Source: Prevotella sp.
GTDB taxonomy: Bacteria; Bacteroidota; Bacteroidia; Bacteroidales; Bacteroidaceae
NCBI GenBank assembly: GCA_018053665.1
Contig: JAGPKZ010000015.1
Location: 1 to 33,385, forward strand
Reading direction: 5' to 3'
Length of the DNA: 33,385 bases
In this document: positions 1 through 7,691 of the stretch, one piece after another
How the letters are laid out: each line of letters begins with the position of its first letter
Numbering within the stretch: position 1 is the first letter of the stretch
Notes under the pieces: generated by a model
Seen by the model: the letters and a program-made list of their open reading frames with translations, nothing else
Told to the model about the DNA's origin: nothing
The model's database searches: none
Made by a program: the position numbers and the translations under genes

Positions 1-100
1 TAGCATTTTTGGGCTGTTGCTCTTCTGCATGTAAAATCGGTGTGGCAAAACATAATGTGACTGTAACAAGCCACAACAAAAGTCTCTTCTTTTTTACCAT
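1..100 (-). CDS. Exported protein, N-terminal fragment (probable TonB-dependent receptor)
   Basis: Only the first 33 codons are in the window, read leftwards from the ATG at 98-100. They give a basic start (MVKKKR), a hydrophobic stretch (LLLWLVTVTLCFA) and a likely signal peptidase I site after ILHA, so the product is exported. The gene follows an ECF sigma factor and a FecR-like anti-sigma factor on the same strand. In Bacteroidota the next gene in such cassettes is usually a SusC/FecA-type TonB-dependent outer-membrane receptor. That identity is an inference from neighbours: no receptor domain is visible here. The gap to the FecR stop codon is 111 bases, and I see no clear terminator in it. 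Confidence 0.55.
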   Translation of the reverse strand, partial: MVKKKRLLLWLVTVTLCFATPILHAEEQQPKNA

Positions 101-211
101 AAATTAAAGTCTATTTTGTGTGAACATTAATAGATACGTTGATAAATGAGAAATGGTGGCAACAAAAGAAGAAAAAAATATCAAAATGCTTCGTTTTTCA
201 TCATTTTAGTT

Positions 212-1192
212 TCACTCTATCACTATTTTTTCATTATCTAGTGTCACTTTCACTTTTCCAAGACTATTAAGCAGTTCAACAGTTTCTTGAATGCTACCCT
301 TACGTTCAGCCGCAAAATTAAGCCTTATATCTTTAAGTGTAGAATCCTTAAACACCACTTTTCTATTATACCATCTGCCAAGAGCATACATAATGTCTTC
401 CAATCGCTTGTTATCATAATAAAACACGCCGTCGCTCCAAGCTGTAGTTTCATCAGTATTTACCTTCTTTATATCTGCCTTACCAGCCATATTCATTCTA
501 TACTGCTGACCGGGAATTATATTCGTGACTTTGCCTGAAGACATATTTTTCACTTCCACCTTACCCTCAACAAGAGCCACCGATGCTTCCATACCTGGAT
601 ATGCCTTCACGTCAAAAACTGTTCCTAACACACGTGTCCTAATTTGATCCGTCTCAACAATAAAAGGATGATGCTTGTTTTTGCTTACTTTAAAAAGAGC
701 CTCTCCTGATAGTTTTACTATTCTGTCTGTTCCCGTAAAACCATGAGGGTATTCTATAGAACTGTTATCATTAAGAATGATTTCAGTTCCATCTGCCAGA
801 TTTATTGTCATCGTCTCACCACTTCCTGTTTCCACTTTGGATATTTTATCCGCAGATTCACCTATACCAGAAAAATAATTATAACCCAAGACCAATGCTA
901 TCATGGCGGCAGCCCCAACAACAGCACTTATAATATATCCCTTAAAATTATGGTGTTCAGAAGTTTCATTTTCATCCTCCTCATTTATGATTTTCGCCAA
1001 TTCACCATTTACATCAGGAACAGGCATAGTGGCTTCCAACATACTACGCTGTGCTGCTGCAAGTAACTGGAGACTTTTCTGCGTTTCCTCATCATTCTCC
1101 AACATAGAAACTTCCTCTTCTGATAATTCCACCTTTTCTGTTGTGGATTTCATTACCTTCATGGCAATATCCTCACTAGTAATATCTTTCAT
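212..1192 (-). CDS. FecR-family anti-sigma factor
   Basis: The protein has 326 residues. An N-terminal cytosolic part (about 1-84) should bind the sigma factor. One membrane segment follows at about 85-105 (GYIISAVVGAAAMIALVLGY). The periplasmic FecR domain (about 118-215) contains the typical NLADGTEIILNDNSS strand region and LSGEALFKV. A C-terminal DUF4974-type domain (about 256-325) begins at RLEDIMYALGRWY. In this family the periplasmic part senses the plug or signalling domain of a TonB receptor and releases or activates the partner sigma factor. The gene starts 21 bases after the stop of the sigma gene and is surely co-transcribed with it. Length and domain order are normal for the Bacteroidota family. 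Confidence 0.93.
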   Translation of the reverse strand: MKDITSEDIAMKVMKSTTEKVELSEEEVSMLENDEETQKSLQLLAAAQRSMLEATMPVPDVNGELAKIINEEDENETSEHHNFKGYIISAVVGAAAMIALVLGYNYFSGIGESADKISKVETGSGETMTINLADGTEIILNDNSSIEYPHGFTGTDRIVKLSGEALFKVSKNKHHPFIVETDQIRTRVLGTVFDVKAYPGMEASVALVEGKVEVKNMSSGKVTNIIPGQQYRMNMAGKADIKKVNTDETTAWSDGVFYYDNKRLEDIMYALGRWYNRKVVFKDSTLKDIRLNFAAERKGSIQETVELLNSLGKVKVTLDNEKIVIE

Positions 1193-1213
1193 AATTTATC
1201 AGTTGTCTATGTA

Positions 1214-1753
1214 TTAATACGTTTCAGGCTCAAAATCGGTGGCAATATCATCTGGGCTTTTACCGGCATACTTATCACGCAACATCTTAAGAGCCTTCAT
1301 GATATGCCGTTTTACGGTGTCATGATGAATTTCCAACTGCTTTGCCACATCATCATATTTCAAATGTTCAACATAACATTTATACAGTATAGTACGAGTG
1401 GGTTCAGGCAGCAACTTCATCATGGCTTCTATCTGTAACTGCTGATTATAATGTACAGAATCCTGTACATAAGCTTCATCCACAGATCGGATATAGTATT
1501 TGGCATATTTTGAAGCAACAACATTACTGCGCAAGAAGTCTATACACTTACGGCGAACTGCCACCATAAGCAGACTTGACATATTTTCCTGCTGCCAATC
1601 AGCCCAATGCTCCCATACGCGAGCAAACACTTCACTCACGATATCCTTGCTTGCTTCGGGTTGTCTAGTTATCTGTAAAGAATAATAATACAGATGTTTA
1701 TACTCCTTAGTAAACAAATGTCTGAAATCATCACGTTGTTTAGCCGAATACAT
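1214..1753 (-). CDS. ECF-type RNA polymerase sigma factor (Bacteroidetes family)
   Basis: The 179-residue protein has sigma region 2 at about residues 8-78 (FTKEYKHLYYYSLQIT, DIVSEVFARVWEHW, RRKCIDFLR) and region 4 at about 112-165, ending in a helix-turn-helix (YDDVAKQLEIHHDTVKRHI). There is no region 1.1 or 3, as usual for ECF factors. It should direct RNA polymerase to promoters of the nearby receptor operon under control of the FecR-like protein downstream. The start at 1753 is supported by a good housekeeping-type promoter 34-60 bases upstream. The last 15 residues are acidic and probably unstructured. Confidence 0.94.
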   Translation of the reverse strand: MYSAKQRDDFRHLFTKEYKHLYYYSLQITRQPEASKDIVSEVFARVWEHWADWQQENMSSLLMVAVRRKCIDFLRSNVVASKYAKYYIRSVDEAYVQDSVHYNQQLQIEAMMKLLPEPTRTILYKCYVEHLKYDDVAKQLEIHHDTVKRHIMKALKMLRDKYAGKSPDDIATDFEPETY

Positions 1754-1786
1754 TAAAAATCTTATTTCAAATTATTCCTAAATGTG

Positions 1787-1817
1787 CAAAAATACGAATT
1801 ATTCAGAGAACTGGCAA
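1787..1817 (-). promoter_or_regulatory. Promoter of the sigma/FecR cassette
   Basis: On the minus strand TTG (1817-1815) is followed by 20 bases and TATTTTTG (1794-1787), an exact match to the Bacteroidota pattern TTG-N19..21-TAnnTTTG. It lies 33 bases ahead of the sigma-factor ATG. A 9-bp inverted repeat at 1814-1839 covers the -33 element. Confidence 0.75.
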
Positions 1818-1839
1818 ATAAAGGCTAAAGTTTATTTGC
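1814..1839. repeat. 9-bp inverted repeat at the sigma-factor promoter
   Basis: GCAAATAAA (1814-1822) and TTTATTTGC (1831-1839) are perfect inverted copies around an 8-base loop. The left arm contains the -33 element of the sigma promoter, so this may be an operator. It could instead be a weak terminator for the upstream tRNA transcript. Confidence 0.45.
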
Positions 1840-2008
1840 TACTGTTAAACAGATCTATTTTCCAATCATTGACGATCTTTAATTTATCATCTAATTTAAT
1901 TTCATATCAAAGTCATTAGTAAAGCAACAGAATTATTTCCAGTTGTTTTGCCTTTTTTGATATCTATGATAGATGATGATGCAGACAATATTGTTAATTT
2001 CTGCTTTG

Positions 2009-2097
2009 CGGAAGATGAGGGATTCAAACCCCCGATACCCCGAAAAGGGTATACCGGATTTCGAGTCCAGCGCATTCGGTCACTCTGCCAATCTTCC
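2009..2097 (-). tRNA. tRNA-Ser (anticodon CGA)
   Basis: Read on the minus strand, the acceptor stem GGAAGAT (2097-2091) pairs with ATCTTCC (2016-2010), followed by discriminator G at 2009. The anticodon stem-loop CTGGA-CTCGAAA-TCCGG (2070-2054) gives anticodon CGA at 2063-2061. A long class II variable arm follows (the TATACCC / GGGGTAT region), then a T-arm with GGTTTGAATCC. Anticodon and long variable arm agree on serine, codon UCG. The CCA end is not encoded, as is common in Bacteroidota. Confidence 0.96.
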
Positions 2098-2110
2098 AAT
2101 AAGTGTCATG

Positions 2111-2118
2111 CAAAAGTA
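2111..2118 (-). promoter_or_regulatory. Likely -7 element of the tRNA-Ser promoter
   Basis: TACTTTTG on the minus strand matches TAnnTTTG and ends 13 bases before the tRNA 5' end, the right distance for a stable RNA promoter. I see no TTG at the expected -33 position. Confidence 0.5.
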
Positions 2119-2188
2119 ATGAAAAAAAACGTAAACAGATAATGAAGAATAATTCAACTATCCGTATTTAACAGATATTACACTTACA

Positions 2189-2782
2189 TCATTCAAAAGA
2201 AAGTTTCTTTAATCTGCTTTTCAATTGCTCGGCTTCACTTTTGCGTATGCTCAATGTTATGCTACACGTATTATCAAATTTCTGATCAATAATCTTTGGC
2301 TGAATCTCCTTTATAATGTGCATCACATCATTCATCATAGGATAAGTGAAATCATATTTTACGATCTCCTCAACTTGACGAATTTCTATCTTTGCGTTAG
2401 CTATTGCGTCAGCGGCTGCTGTACGATAAGCAACAATAAGCCCCCCAGTACCAAGATTCACACCTCCATAATATCTCACCACAACGATAAGAACATCTGT
2501 GAGTTCAGCACTATTTATCTGCCCAAGTATAGGTTTTCCTGCTGTCGAACTTGGTTCACCATCATCATTGGCACGAAACTCTGTTCTCTCAGGTCCCAGC
2601 ATATACGCATAACAACAATGCCGTGCATCATAGTATTTTCTACGATACACAGCAACTATTTCCTTCACTTCATCCACCGATTCAATGTGATGAGCAAAAG
2701 CGAGAAACTTACTTCTCTTTTCAGTGTAATATCCCTCGCCTATTATTGTATTATCAATAGTTTTATATTGATCTTCTATCAT
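2189..2782 (-). CDS. YigZ/IMPACT family protein
   Basis: The 197-residue protein matches the UPF0029/IMPACT family across its length (E. coli YigZ is about 204 residues). The signature GEPSSTAGKPILGQI lies near residues 77-91, and RYYGGVNLGTGGL, the other conserved block, near 107-119. A C-terminal ferredoxin-like DUF1949-type domain occupies about 138-197. The eukaryotic relative IMPACT modulates translation control via GCN2; the bacterial function is not settled, though nucleic-acid or ribosome binding is often proposed. The ATG directly abuts the stop codon of the DUF1015 gene, so the two are almost certainly translated from one mRNA. Confidence 0.92.
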   Translation of the reverse strand: MIEDQYKTIDNTIIGEGYYTEKRSKFLAFAHHIESVDEVKEIVAVYRRKYYDARHCCYAYMLGPERTEFRANDDGEPSSTAGKPILGQINSAELTDVLIVVVRYYGGVNLGTGGLIVAYRTAAADAIANAKIEIRQVEEIVKYDFTYPMMNDVMHIIKEIQPKIIDQKFDNTCSITLSIRKSEAEQLKSRLKKLSFE

Positions 2783-4030
2783 TTATTGTAATTTATGTAT
2801 AACTAAGCCGCTACGCAACTTCGGCTCAAACCAAGTTGCCTTTGGCGGCATAATATTGCCACTGTCGGCAATATCCATTATCTGTTTCATGCTCACAGGA
2901 TAAAGAGCCAAGGCCATACGCATTTCTCCGTTGTCAACACGGCGTTTTAATTCTTTCAGGCCACGCAATCCACCAACGAAATCAATTCTTTTATCAGAGC
3001 GTAAATCGTTTATGCCTAGTATTTCATCCAGAATCAATCTGCTTGAAATGTCAACATCAAGAACTCCAATAGAATTTGTATTATCGTATGTGTTGTCCTT
3101 TGCTATCAAACTATACCATTTACCCTCAAGATACAGGGAAAACTCATGCAATTGCTTTGGCTTGTATTCTTCTTCTCCAATCAAAGTAACTTTGAAATTC
3201 GTTTTCAAAGCCTCTATAAATTGTTCTGTTGTCAAACCATTTAAATCTTTCACTACCCTATTATAATCTAAAATAGTAAGTTGACTAGCCTGAAAACATA
3301 CAGCCATGAAATAATTATATTCTTCCTTACCTGTATGGTTAGGATTCAGCTTTGCCTTCTCTTCACCTACAAGTGCGGCTGCTGCCGAACGATGATGTCC
3401 ATCAGCAATATAAAGACTTGGCATCTTGCCAAACTCACTTGTTATAACTGCGATATCCGAATCATCAGCCACAACCCAGAGCTGATGTCTAAAACCGTCA
3501 ATCGGAGCAATAAAGTCATATTCTGGTTCGGTTAAAGCATACTTATTTATGATTGCATCCAAGACGTTATTGTCTGGATAAGCAAAAAACACAGGCTCAA
3601 TATTGGCATTGCATGCACGTACATGCTTCATTCTATCCTCTTCCTTGTCACGACGTGTAAGCTCATGCTTCTTTATAACTCCGTTAAGATAATCATTGAC
3701 ATACGCACCGACAACTAAACCATATTGAGTTTTACCACCCATTGTCTGTGCATAAATATAATAGTGTTCATTATCGTCTTGTACTAACCAACCTCTTTTT
3801 TGGAACTTATCAAAATTTTCAGCTGCACTTTCATAAACTCTCGCATCATATTCACTTGTACCAGCAGGGAAATTTATTTCTGGCTTTATAATATGATACA
3901 AACTTTTTTCATTGGTGCCGGCTTCATCACGAGCCTCTTCAGAATCAAGAACATCATAAGGACGGCACTCTATCTGTTCCACGATATTTCCTGGGGGGCG
4001 TACTCCTCTAAAAGGTTTAATAATTGCCAT
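2783..4030 (-). CDS. DUF1015 family protein linked to serine biosynthesis genes
   Basis: The 415-residue protein fits the DUF1015 family: the N-terminal IIKPFRGVRPP start, an RPYDVL segment near 23-28 and the conserved ADGHHRSAAA motif near 209-218. The DGHHR segment resembles the phosphate-binding GxHR-type loop of the ParB/sulfiredoxin fold, which also includes free-serine kinases such as SbnI and SerK; that likeness is my reading, not a computed match. The gene lies directly behind serC and serA on the same strand, an arrangement that recurs in Bacteroidota as far as I recall. A role in serine or phosphoserine metabolism is therefore plausible but unproven. A terminator separates it from serA, and a TAATTTTG element (4048-4041) just before the start could serve as its own promoter. 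Confidence 0.9.
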   Translation of the reverse strand: MAIIKPFRGVRPPGNIVEQIECRPYDVLDSEEARDEAGTNEKSLYHIIKPEINFPAGTSEYDARVYESAAENFDKFQKRGWLVQDDNEHYYIYAQTMGGKTQYGLVVGAYVNDYLNGVIKKHELTRRDKEEDRMKHVRACNANIEPVFFAYPDNNVLDAIINKYALTEPEYDFIAPIDGFRHQLWVVADDSDIAVITSEFGKMPSLYIADGHHRSAAAALVGEEKAKLNPNHTGKEEYNYFMAVCFQASQLTILDYNRVVKDLNGLTTEQFIEALKTNFKVTLIGEEEYKPKQLHEFSLYLEGKWYSLIAKDNTYDNTNSIGVLDVDISSRLILDEILGINDLRSDKRIDFVGGLRGLKELKRRVDNGEMRMALALYPVSMKQIMDIADSGNIMPPKATWFEPKLRSGLVIHKLQ

Positions 4031-4040
4031 GGTAATAGAT

Positions 4041-4048
4041 CAAAATTA
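4041..4048 (-). promoter_or_regulatory. Possible -7 element before the DUF1015 gene
   Basis: TAATTTTG on the minus strand fits TAnnTTTG exactly, but it ends only 10 bases before the ATG, which would give an almost leaderless mRNA. No TTG is found at -33, where the terminator stem lies. Confidence 0.3.
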
Positions 4049-4055
4049 ATGTATG

Positions 4056-4106
4056 AAAAAAAAATCCTACCCATGTCATGATTACAAGAAAGAGACTTGG
4101 GTAGGA
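4056..4106 (-). terminator. Intrinsic terminator after serA
   Basis: On the minus strand the 9-bp stem TCCTACCCA / TGGGTAGGA (4106-4098 and 4073-4065) encloses a 24-base loop and is followed by nine T (4064-4056). This is the best rho-independent terminator in the window. It begins 12 bases after the serA stop and ends 25 bases before the DUF1015 start. Confidence 0.8.
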
Positions 4107-4118
4107 GATATACGTATA

Positions 4119-5036
4119 TTACTTGTTTACCTTAAACTTTGTACAACCATCCTTGAAGAAAGCATTAATCTGCTTTGCGGCAGCGATACCAGCATTTACA
4201 TTTGCCTCTGCTGTCTGCGCACCCATCTTCTTAGGTGTTGAAAAATAACGACCTTCAAACTGCTGAAAATCAGCATCTGCATCAGGCTTGATATCCGTAA
4301 TGTATTTCAAGTCCTCACGTTCAGAAAGCAATTTGATAAGCTCAGGCTCGTTTATTACTTCCTTACGAGCGGTATTGATTAGGATTCCACCCTTAGGCAT
4401 TTGATTTACAGTTGCGTAATTAATACTCTTTATAGTCTCAGGAGTAGCTGGAATATGAAGAGAAACAATATCACAAGTCTTGAACAATTCGTTCTGACTC
4501 TTTGCAGCATGTACTCCAGCTGCTTCAATTACGTCAGCAGGACAGAATGCATCAAAAGCATGAACTTCCATGTCAAAGCCCTTTGCTACACGTGCAACAT
4601 TGCGACCAACATTACCAAATGCCAATATACCGAGTTTCTTACCCTTAAGTTCTGAACCGGCTTTACCGTTATAGAAGTTACGAACTGCATAAACCAACAA
4701 ACCGAATACCAACTCCGCTACAGCGTTTGAATTCTGTCCAGGAGTATTCTCAGCAACAACATTGTGAGCTGTTGCAGCAGCAAGATCAATATTATCATAT
4801 CCAGCACCTGCACGAACAACAATTTTCAGGTTCTTTGCAGCATCAAGCACTTCGGCATCAACTTTATCAGAACGGATAATCATTGCATCAGCATCCTTTA
4901 CAGCATCAAGCAACTGAGCCTTTTCAGCATATTTCTCCAGCAAAGCAAGTTCATTACCAGCTGCTTCAACTTCCTTTTTAATACCCTCAACAGCAGCAGC
5001 TGCGAAAGGTTTTTCTGTTGCAACTAAAATTTTCAT
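4119..5036 (-). CDS. serA: D-3-phosphoglycerate dehydrogenase (short type)
   Basis: The 305-residue NAD-dependent dehydrogenase should oxidise 3-phosphoglycerate to 3-phosphohydroxypyruvate, the first step of serine synthesis; SerC, encoded upstream, does the second. Substrate-domain motif RAGAGYDNID lies at 75-84, the Rossmann loop AFGNVG at 139-144 (first glycine replaced by alanine) and the catalytic-arginine motif NTARKEVINEPEL at 221-233 (R224). The usual catalytic histidine (TPHxG) is replaced: TPKKMGAQTAEA at 267-278 offers K269. I recall the same lysine substitution from the Entamoeba enzyme, which is close to Bacteroides SerA. There is no ACT regulatory domain, so serine feedback of the E. 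coli kind is not expected. Confidence 0.93.
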   Translation of the reverse strand: MKILVATEKPFAAAAVEGIKKEVEAAGNELALLEKYAEKAQLLDAVKDADAMIIRSDKVDAEVLDAAKNLKIVVRAGAGYDNIDLAAATAHNVVAENTPGQNSNAVAELVFGLLVYAVRNFYNGKAGSELKGKKLGILAFGNVGRNVARVAKGFDMEVHAFDAFCPADVIEAAGVHAAKSQNELFKTCDIVSLHIPATPETIKSINYATVNQMPKGGILINTARKEVINEPELIKLLSEREDLKYITDIKPDADADFQQFEGRYFSTPKKMGAQTAEANVNAGIAAAKQINAFFKDGCTKFKVNK

Positions 5037-5058
5037 AGTCTTGTATTATTAAATGAAT

Positions 5059-5084
5059 ATAGGGCGAATCTGCATCCGCCCTAT
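5059..5084 (-). other. Hairpin between serC and serA
   Basis: ATAGGGCG (5059-5066) and CGCCCTAT (5077-5084) form an 8-bp GC-rich stem with a 10-base loop in the 65-base gap between the two genes. There is no T run on the minus-strand 3' side, so it is more likely an RNA stability or processing element than a terminator. Confidence 0.5.
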
Positions 5085-5101
5085 TACTCTAATTATTATA
5101 A

Positions 5102-6175
5102 TTAATATTTTGCCTCAAAATCTTTCATGGCTTGAACAAGGGCGTTCACACCTTCCATTGTCATTGCATTATAGCAACTAGCACGGAAACCACCGACAGA
5201 ACGGTGACCCTTTACACCAACCATACCACGCTCAGTGGCTAAATCAAGGAAAGGCTTTTCAAGTTCAGCGTATTCATCATTCATGACGAAACAAATATTC
5301 ATCAGTGAACGAGAATCATGCTCAACAGTACCCTTAAAGAGCTTATTGCGATCAATCTCTGTGTACAAAGTCTCTGCACGTTCACGAGCACGCTTGTCAG
5401 CAGCCTCAAGACCACCATTCTTCTTCAACCATCTCAAGTTTTCCATCATAGAATAGATAGGAACAACAGGAGGAGTATTAAACATAGAACCCTTATCTAC
5501 GTGAGTACGATAGTCCATCATTGTAGGCAATTCTCTTGGAGCCTTTCCAAGTTCATCATCCTTAACGATAATAACCGTAACACCAGCCATAGAAATATTC
5601 TTCTGAGCACCAGCGTAGATAGCTTTATATTTGCTAACATCAACAGGACGACTCATTATATCAGAACTCATATCCGCAATAAGAGGAACTTTAACATCTA
5701 AGTCATTGCGAATTTCAGTTCCATAAATTGTATTATTTGTGCATATATGCAAGTAATCAACATCAGCAGGTACTTTAGATTCAAAGCCTTTTGGATAGAA
5801 AGTATAATTAGCATCAGCCGACGAAGCTACTTCTATAACCTCACCAAAATGTTTAGCCTCTTTCATAGCCTTCTTTGCCCATATACCTGAATTTAGATAA
5901 GCCGCCTTCTTAATCAAGAAGTTTGCAGGTATCTGCATGAACTGCAAGGACGCACCACCGCCAAGGAAAATAACAGAATAGCCTTCAGGAATATCTAATA
6001 GTTCCTTAAATAGAGCTACACTCTCGTCAACAACAGGTTGGAAATCTTTAGCACGATGGCTAATTTCCATTAGAGAAAGACCGCTGCCATTGAAATCCAA
6101 AATTTGCTTAGCTGTGTTCTCAATTACCTCACGAGGAAGAATTGATGGACCTGCATTAAAGTTGTACTTCTTCAT
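5102..6175 (-). CDS. serC: Phosphoserine aminotransferase
   Basis: The 357-residue PLP enzyme converts 3-phosphohydroxypyruvate plus glutamate to phosphoserine; it may also serve PLP synthesis. It begins with the family signature [11 protein letters not shown] (4-14). GGGASLQF (72-79) belongs to the cofactor phosphate pocket. The PLP-binding lysine is K192 in AGAQKN, close to K198 of E. coli SerC. The C-terminal [15 protein letters not shown] segment binds substrate phosphate. Length is normal (E. coli 362). It is the first gene of the serC-serA unit, with a promoter candidate about 60 bases upstream. Confidence 0.96.
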   Translation of the reverse strand: MKKYNFNAGPSILPREVIENTAKQILDFNGSGLSLMEISHRAKDFQPVVDESVALFKELLDIPEGYSVIFLGGGASLQFMQIPANFLIKKAAYLNSGIWAKKAMKEAKHFGEVIEVASSADANYTFYPKGFESKVPADVDYLHICTNNTIYGTEIRNDLDVKVPLIADMSSDIMSRPVDVSKYKAIYAGAQKNISMAGVTVIIVKDDELGKAPRELPTMMDYRTHVDKGSMFNTPPVVPIYSMMENLRWLKKNGGLEAADKRARERAETLYTEIDRNKLFKGTVEHDSRSLMNICFVMNDEYAELEKPFLDLATERGMVGVKGHRSVGGFRASCYNAMTMEGVNALVQAMKDFEAKY

Positions 6176-6232
6176 CTAAATATATTTTAAAGATTTATCA
6201 ATTACGTGATATATTTTTAGTTTTTACGCATG

Positions 6233-6263
6233 CGAAATTACACTTTTATTTTTGTTTAAACAA
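6233..6263 (-). promoter_or_regulatory. Promoter of the serC-serA operon
   Basis: On the minus strand TTTG, with TTG at 6263-6261, is followed by 20 bases and TAATTTCG (6240-6233), one mismatch from TAnnTTTG. It leaves an untranslated leader of about 50 bases before serC. Confidence 0.55.
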
Positions 6264-6371
6264 ATTATTTAGCAATAATTTAGCAATTGCGCTTTATTTC
6301 TTTCAATTTGTAAAATGACACAATATTTTTTTCAGTAAAAGCGCATATTAATACACTATTACTTAGTATAT

Positions 6372-7691
6372 TTATTTCACTTCCTCAACAATTGTTTTTA
6401 CACCTTTGATTTTTTCTCCGCTTGTCTGCTTCAATACAGTTTGAAGTTTCTGTCGTGCTACGGCTGCGTAAGCGAATCTATCCTGAACGTCAATCTTGCC
6501 GATTTCATCTTTCTTCAGTCCGGCTTTCTTGCACAGGAATCCAACGATATCACCCTTACTAATCTTGTCATTTTTACCTTTACCAATATATATTGTAGAC
6601 ATCTTTGGCAATGCAGGCTTTGGCAATTCTTCAGGTATTTCGTAATTATCAACTTCTGCATCTACATACGCAGGCACATGTTCATCCGAATTCAATATAA
6701 AGAAGCTACGTCCCATTTTATCCCAACGGGCGGTTCTTCCTACACGATGAATATATCCGTCTTCACTCTCAGGTATATGATAGTGTACTATATTGTCAAT
6801 ATCGGGAATGTCCAGTCCACGGCTAGCGAGGTCGGTACTCACGAATATATTTGCACTTCCATTAGAGAATTTATAAAGTGCGTCTTCACGCTGTTTCTGT
6901 TCCATTCCACCATGGAAGTAACTGATACAGAAACCTGCTTCACGAAGGAATTCGGCTGTACGCTCAACAGAATCACGGAAGTTAAGGAATACAATACTGC
7001 TCCCATCACGAAATGTCAACAACAGTTGTCGCAATGTCTCCAACTTATCCTTCTGCGGACTTTCCACTTTGTATATATGCACACGGTCAGGAACCTGCTC
7101 TTCATCGGGAAGGAAGTTAAGTGTAGTAAACTTATTATTGATTATTTTCTGGTCTTTCAATTCCTCAGCCGGTGTTGCAGAAAGAAGAATACTTCTTACA
7201 TCACTAGGCAATTTGGAAATTAACGACTGCATCTCGTCATGGAAACCCATTTCAAGACACTTGTCAAATTCATCAATTACAAGATATTTAATATTGTCAG
7301 CAACGATGTTCAACTTATCAAGATGATCATTTAGTCTTCCCGGTGTTGCAAAAATTATCTGAGGTTTCACCTCACGCAATTTGCGATGTTCATCCATTGT
7401 AGGACGTCCACCATAGCAAGCCATTCCACGAAGTCCGCTTCCCATGTCTTTAAGCACGTTGGCAGACTGCAAAGCAAGCTCACGTCCAGGCACAACAACT
7501 ACAGCTTGCACTTCGTCACTGCTTGCATCTACAAGCTGAGAAAGTGGAAGTAAATATGAAAGCGTCTTACCAGAACCCGTAGGTGAAAGAAGCACTATAT
7601 CATCTGTGCCATTAAGCAGGGCATCTACTGTTGCCTGCTGCATGACGTTCAACTCAATATTGAGTTTATTTATAATTTTATCTATATTCAT
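6372..7691 (-). CDS. DEAD-box RNA helicase with DbpA-type RNA-binding domain
   Basis: The 439-residue ATP-dependent RNA helicase shows motif I SPTGSGKT (36-43), Ia PGRELALQ (68-75), Ib TPGR (116-119), II as DEFD (140-143), III SAT (171-173), then IVFLNFR, V STDLASRGLDIP and VI HRVGRTAR in the second RecA domain. The C-terminal 70 residues, starting near GKGKNDKISKGDIVGFLCK, resemble the DbpA RNA-binding domain that anchors helicases to 23S rRNA. A role in ribosome assembly is therefore likely. The ATG overlaps the stop of the upstream TPR gene (ATGA), indicating translational coupling in the gyrA-TPR-helicase cluster. I leave the symbol blank because DbpA, RhlE and CsdA cannot be separated safely by eye. 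Confidence 0.92.
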   Translation of the reverse strand: MNIDKIINKLNIELNVMQQATVDALLNGTDDIVLLSPTGSGKTLSYLLPLSQLVDASSDEVQAVVVVPGRELALQSANVLKDMGSGLRGMACYGGRPTMDEHRKLREVKPQIIFATPGRLNDHLDKLNIVADNIKYLVIDEFDKCLEMGFHDEMQSLISKLPSDVRSILLSATPAEELKDQKIINNKFTTLNFLPDEEQVPDRVHIYKVESPQKDKLETLRQLLLTFRDGSSIVFLNFRDSVERTAEFLREAGFCISYFHGGMEQKQREDALYKFSNGSANIFVSTDLASRGLDIPDIDNIVHYHIPESEDGYIHRVGRTARWDKMGRSFFILNSDEHVPAYVDAEVDNYEIPEELPKPALPKMSTIYIGKGKNDKISKGDIVGFLCKKAGLKKDEIGKIDVQDRFAYAAVARQKLQTVLKQTSGEKIKGVKTIVEEVK

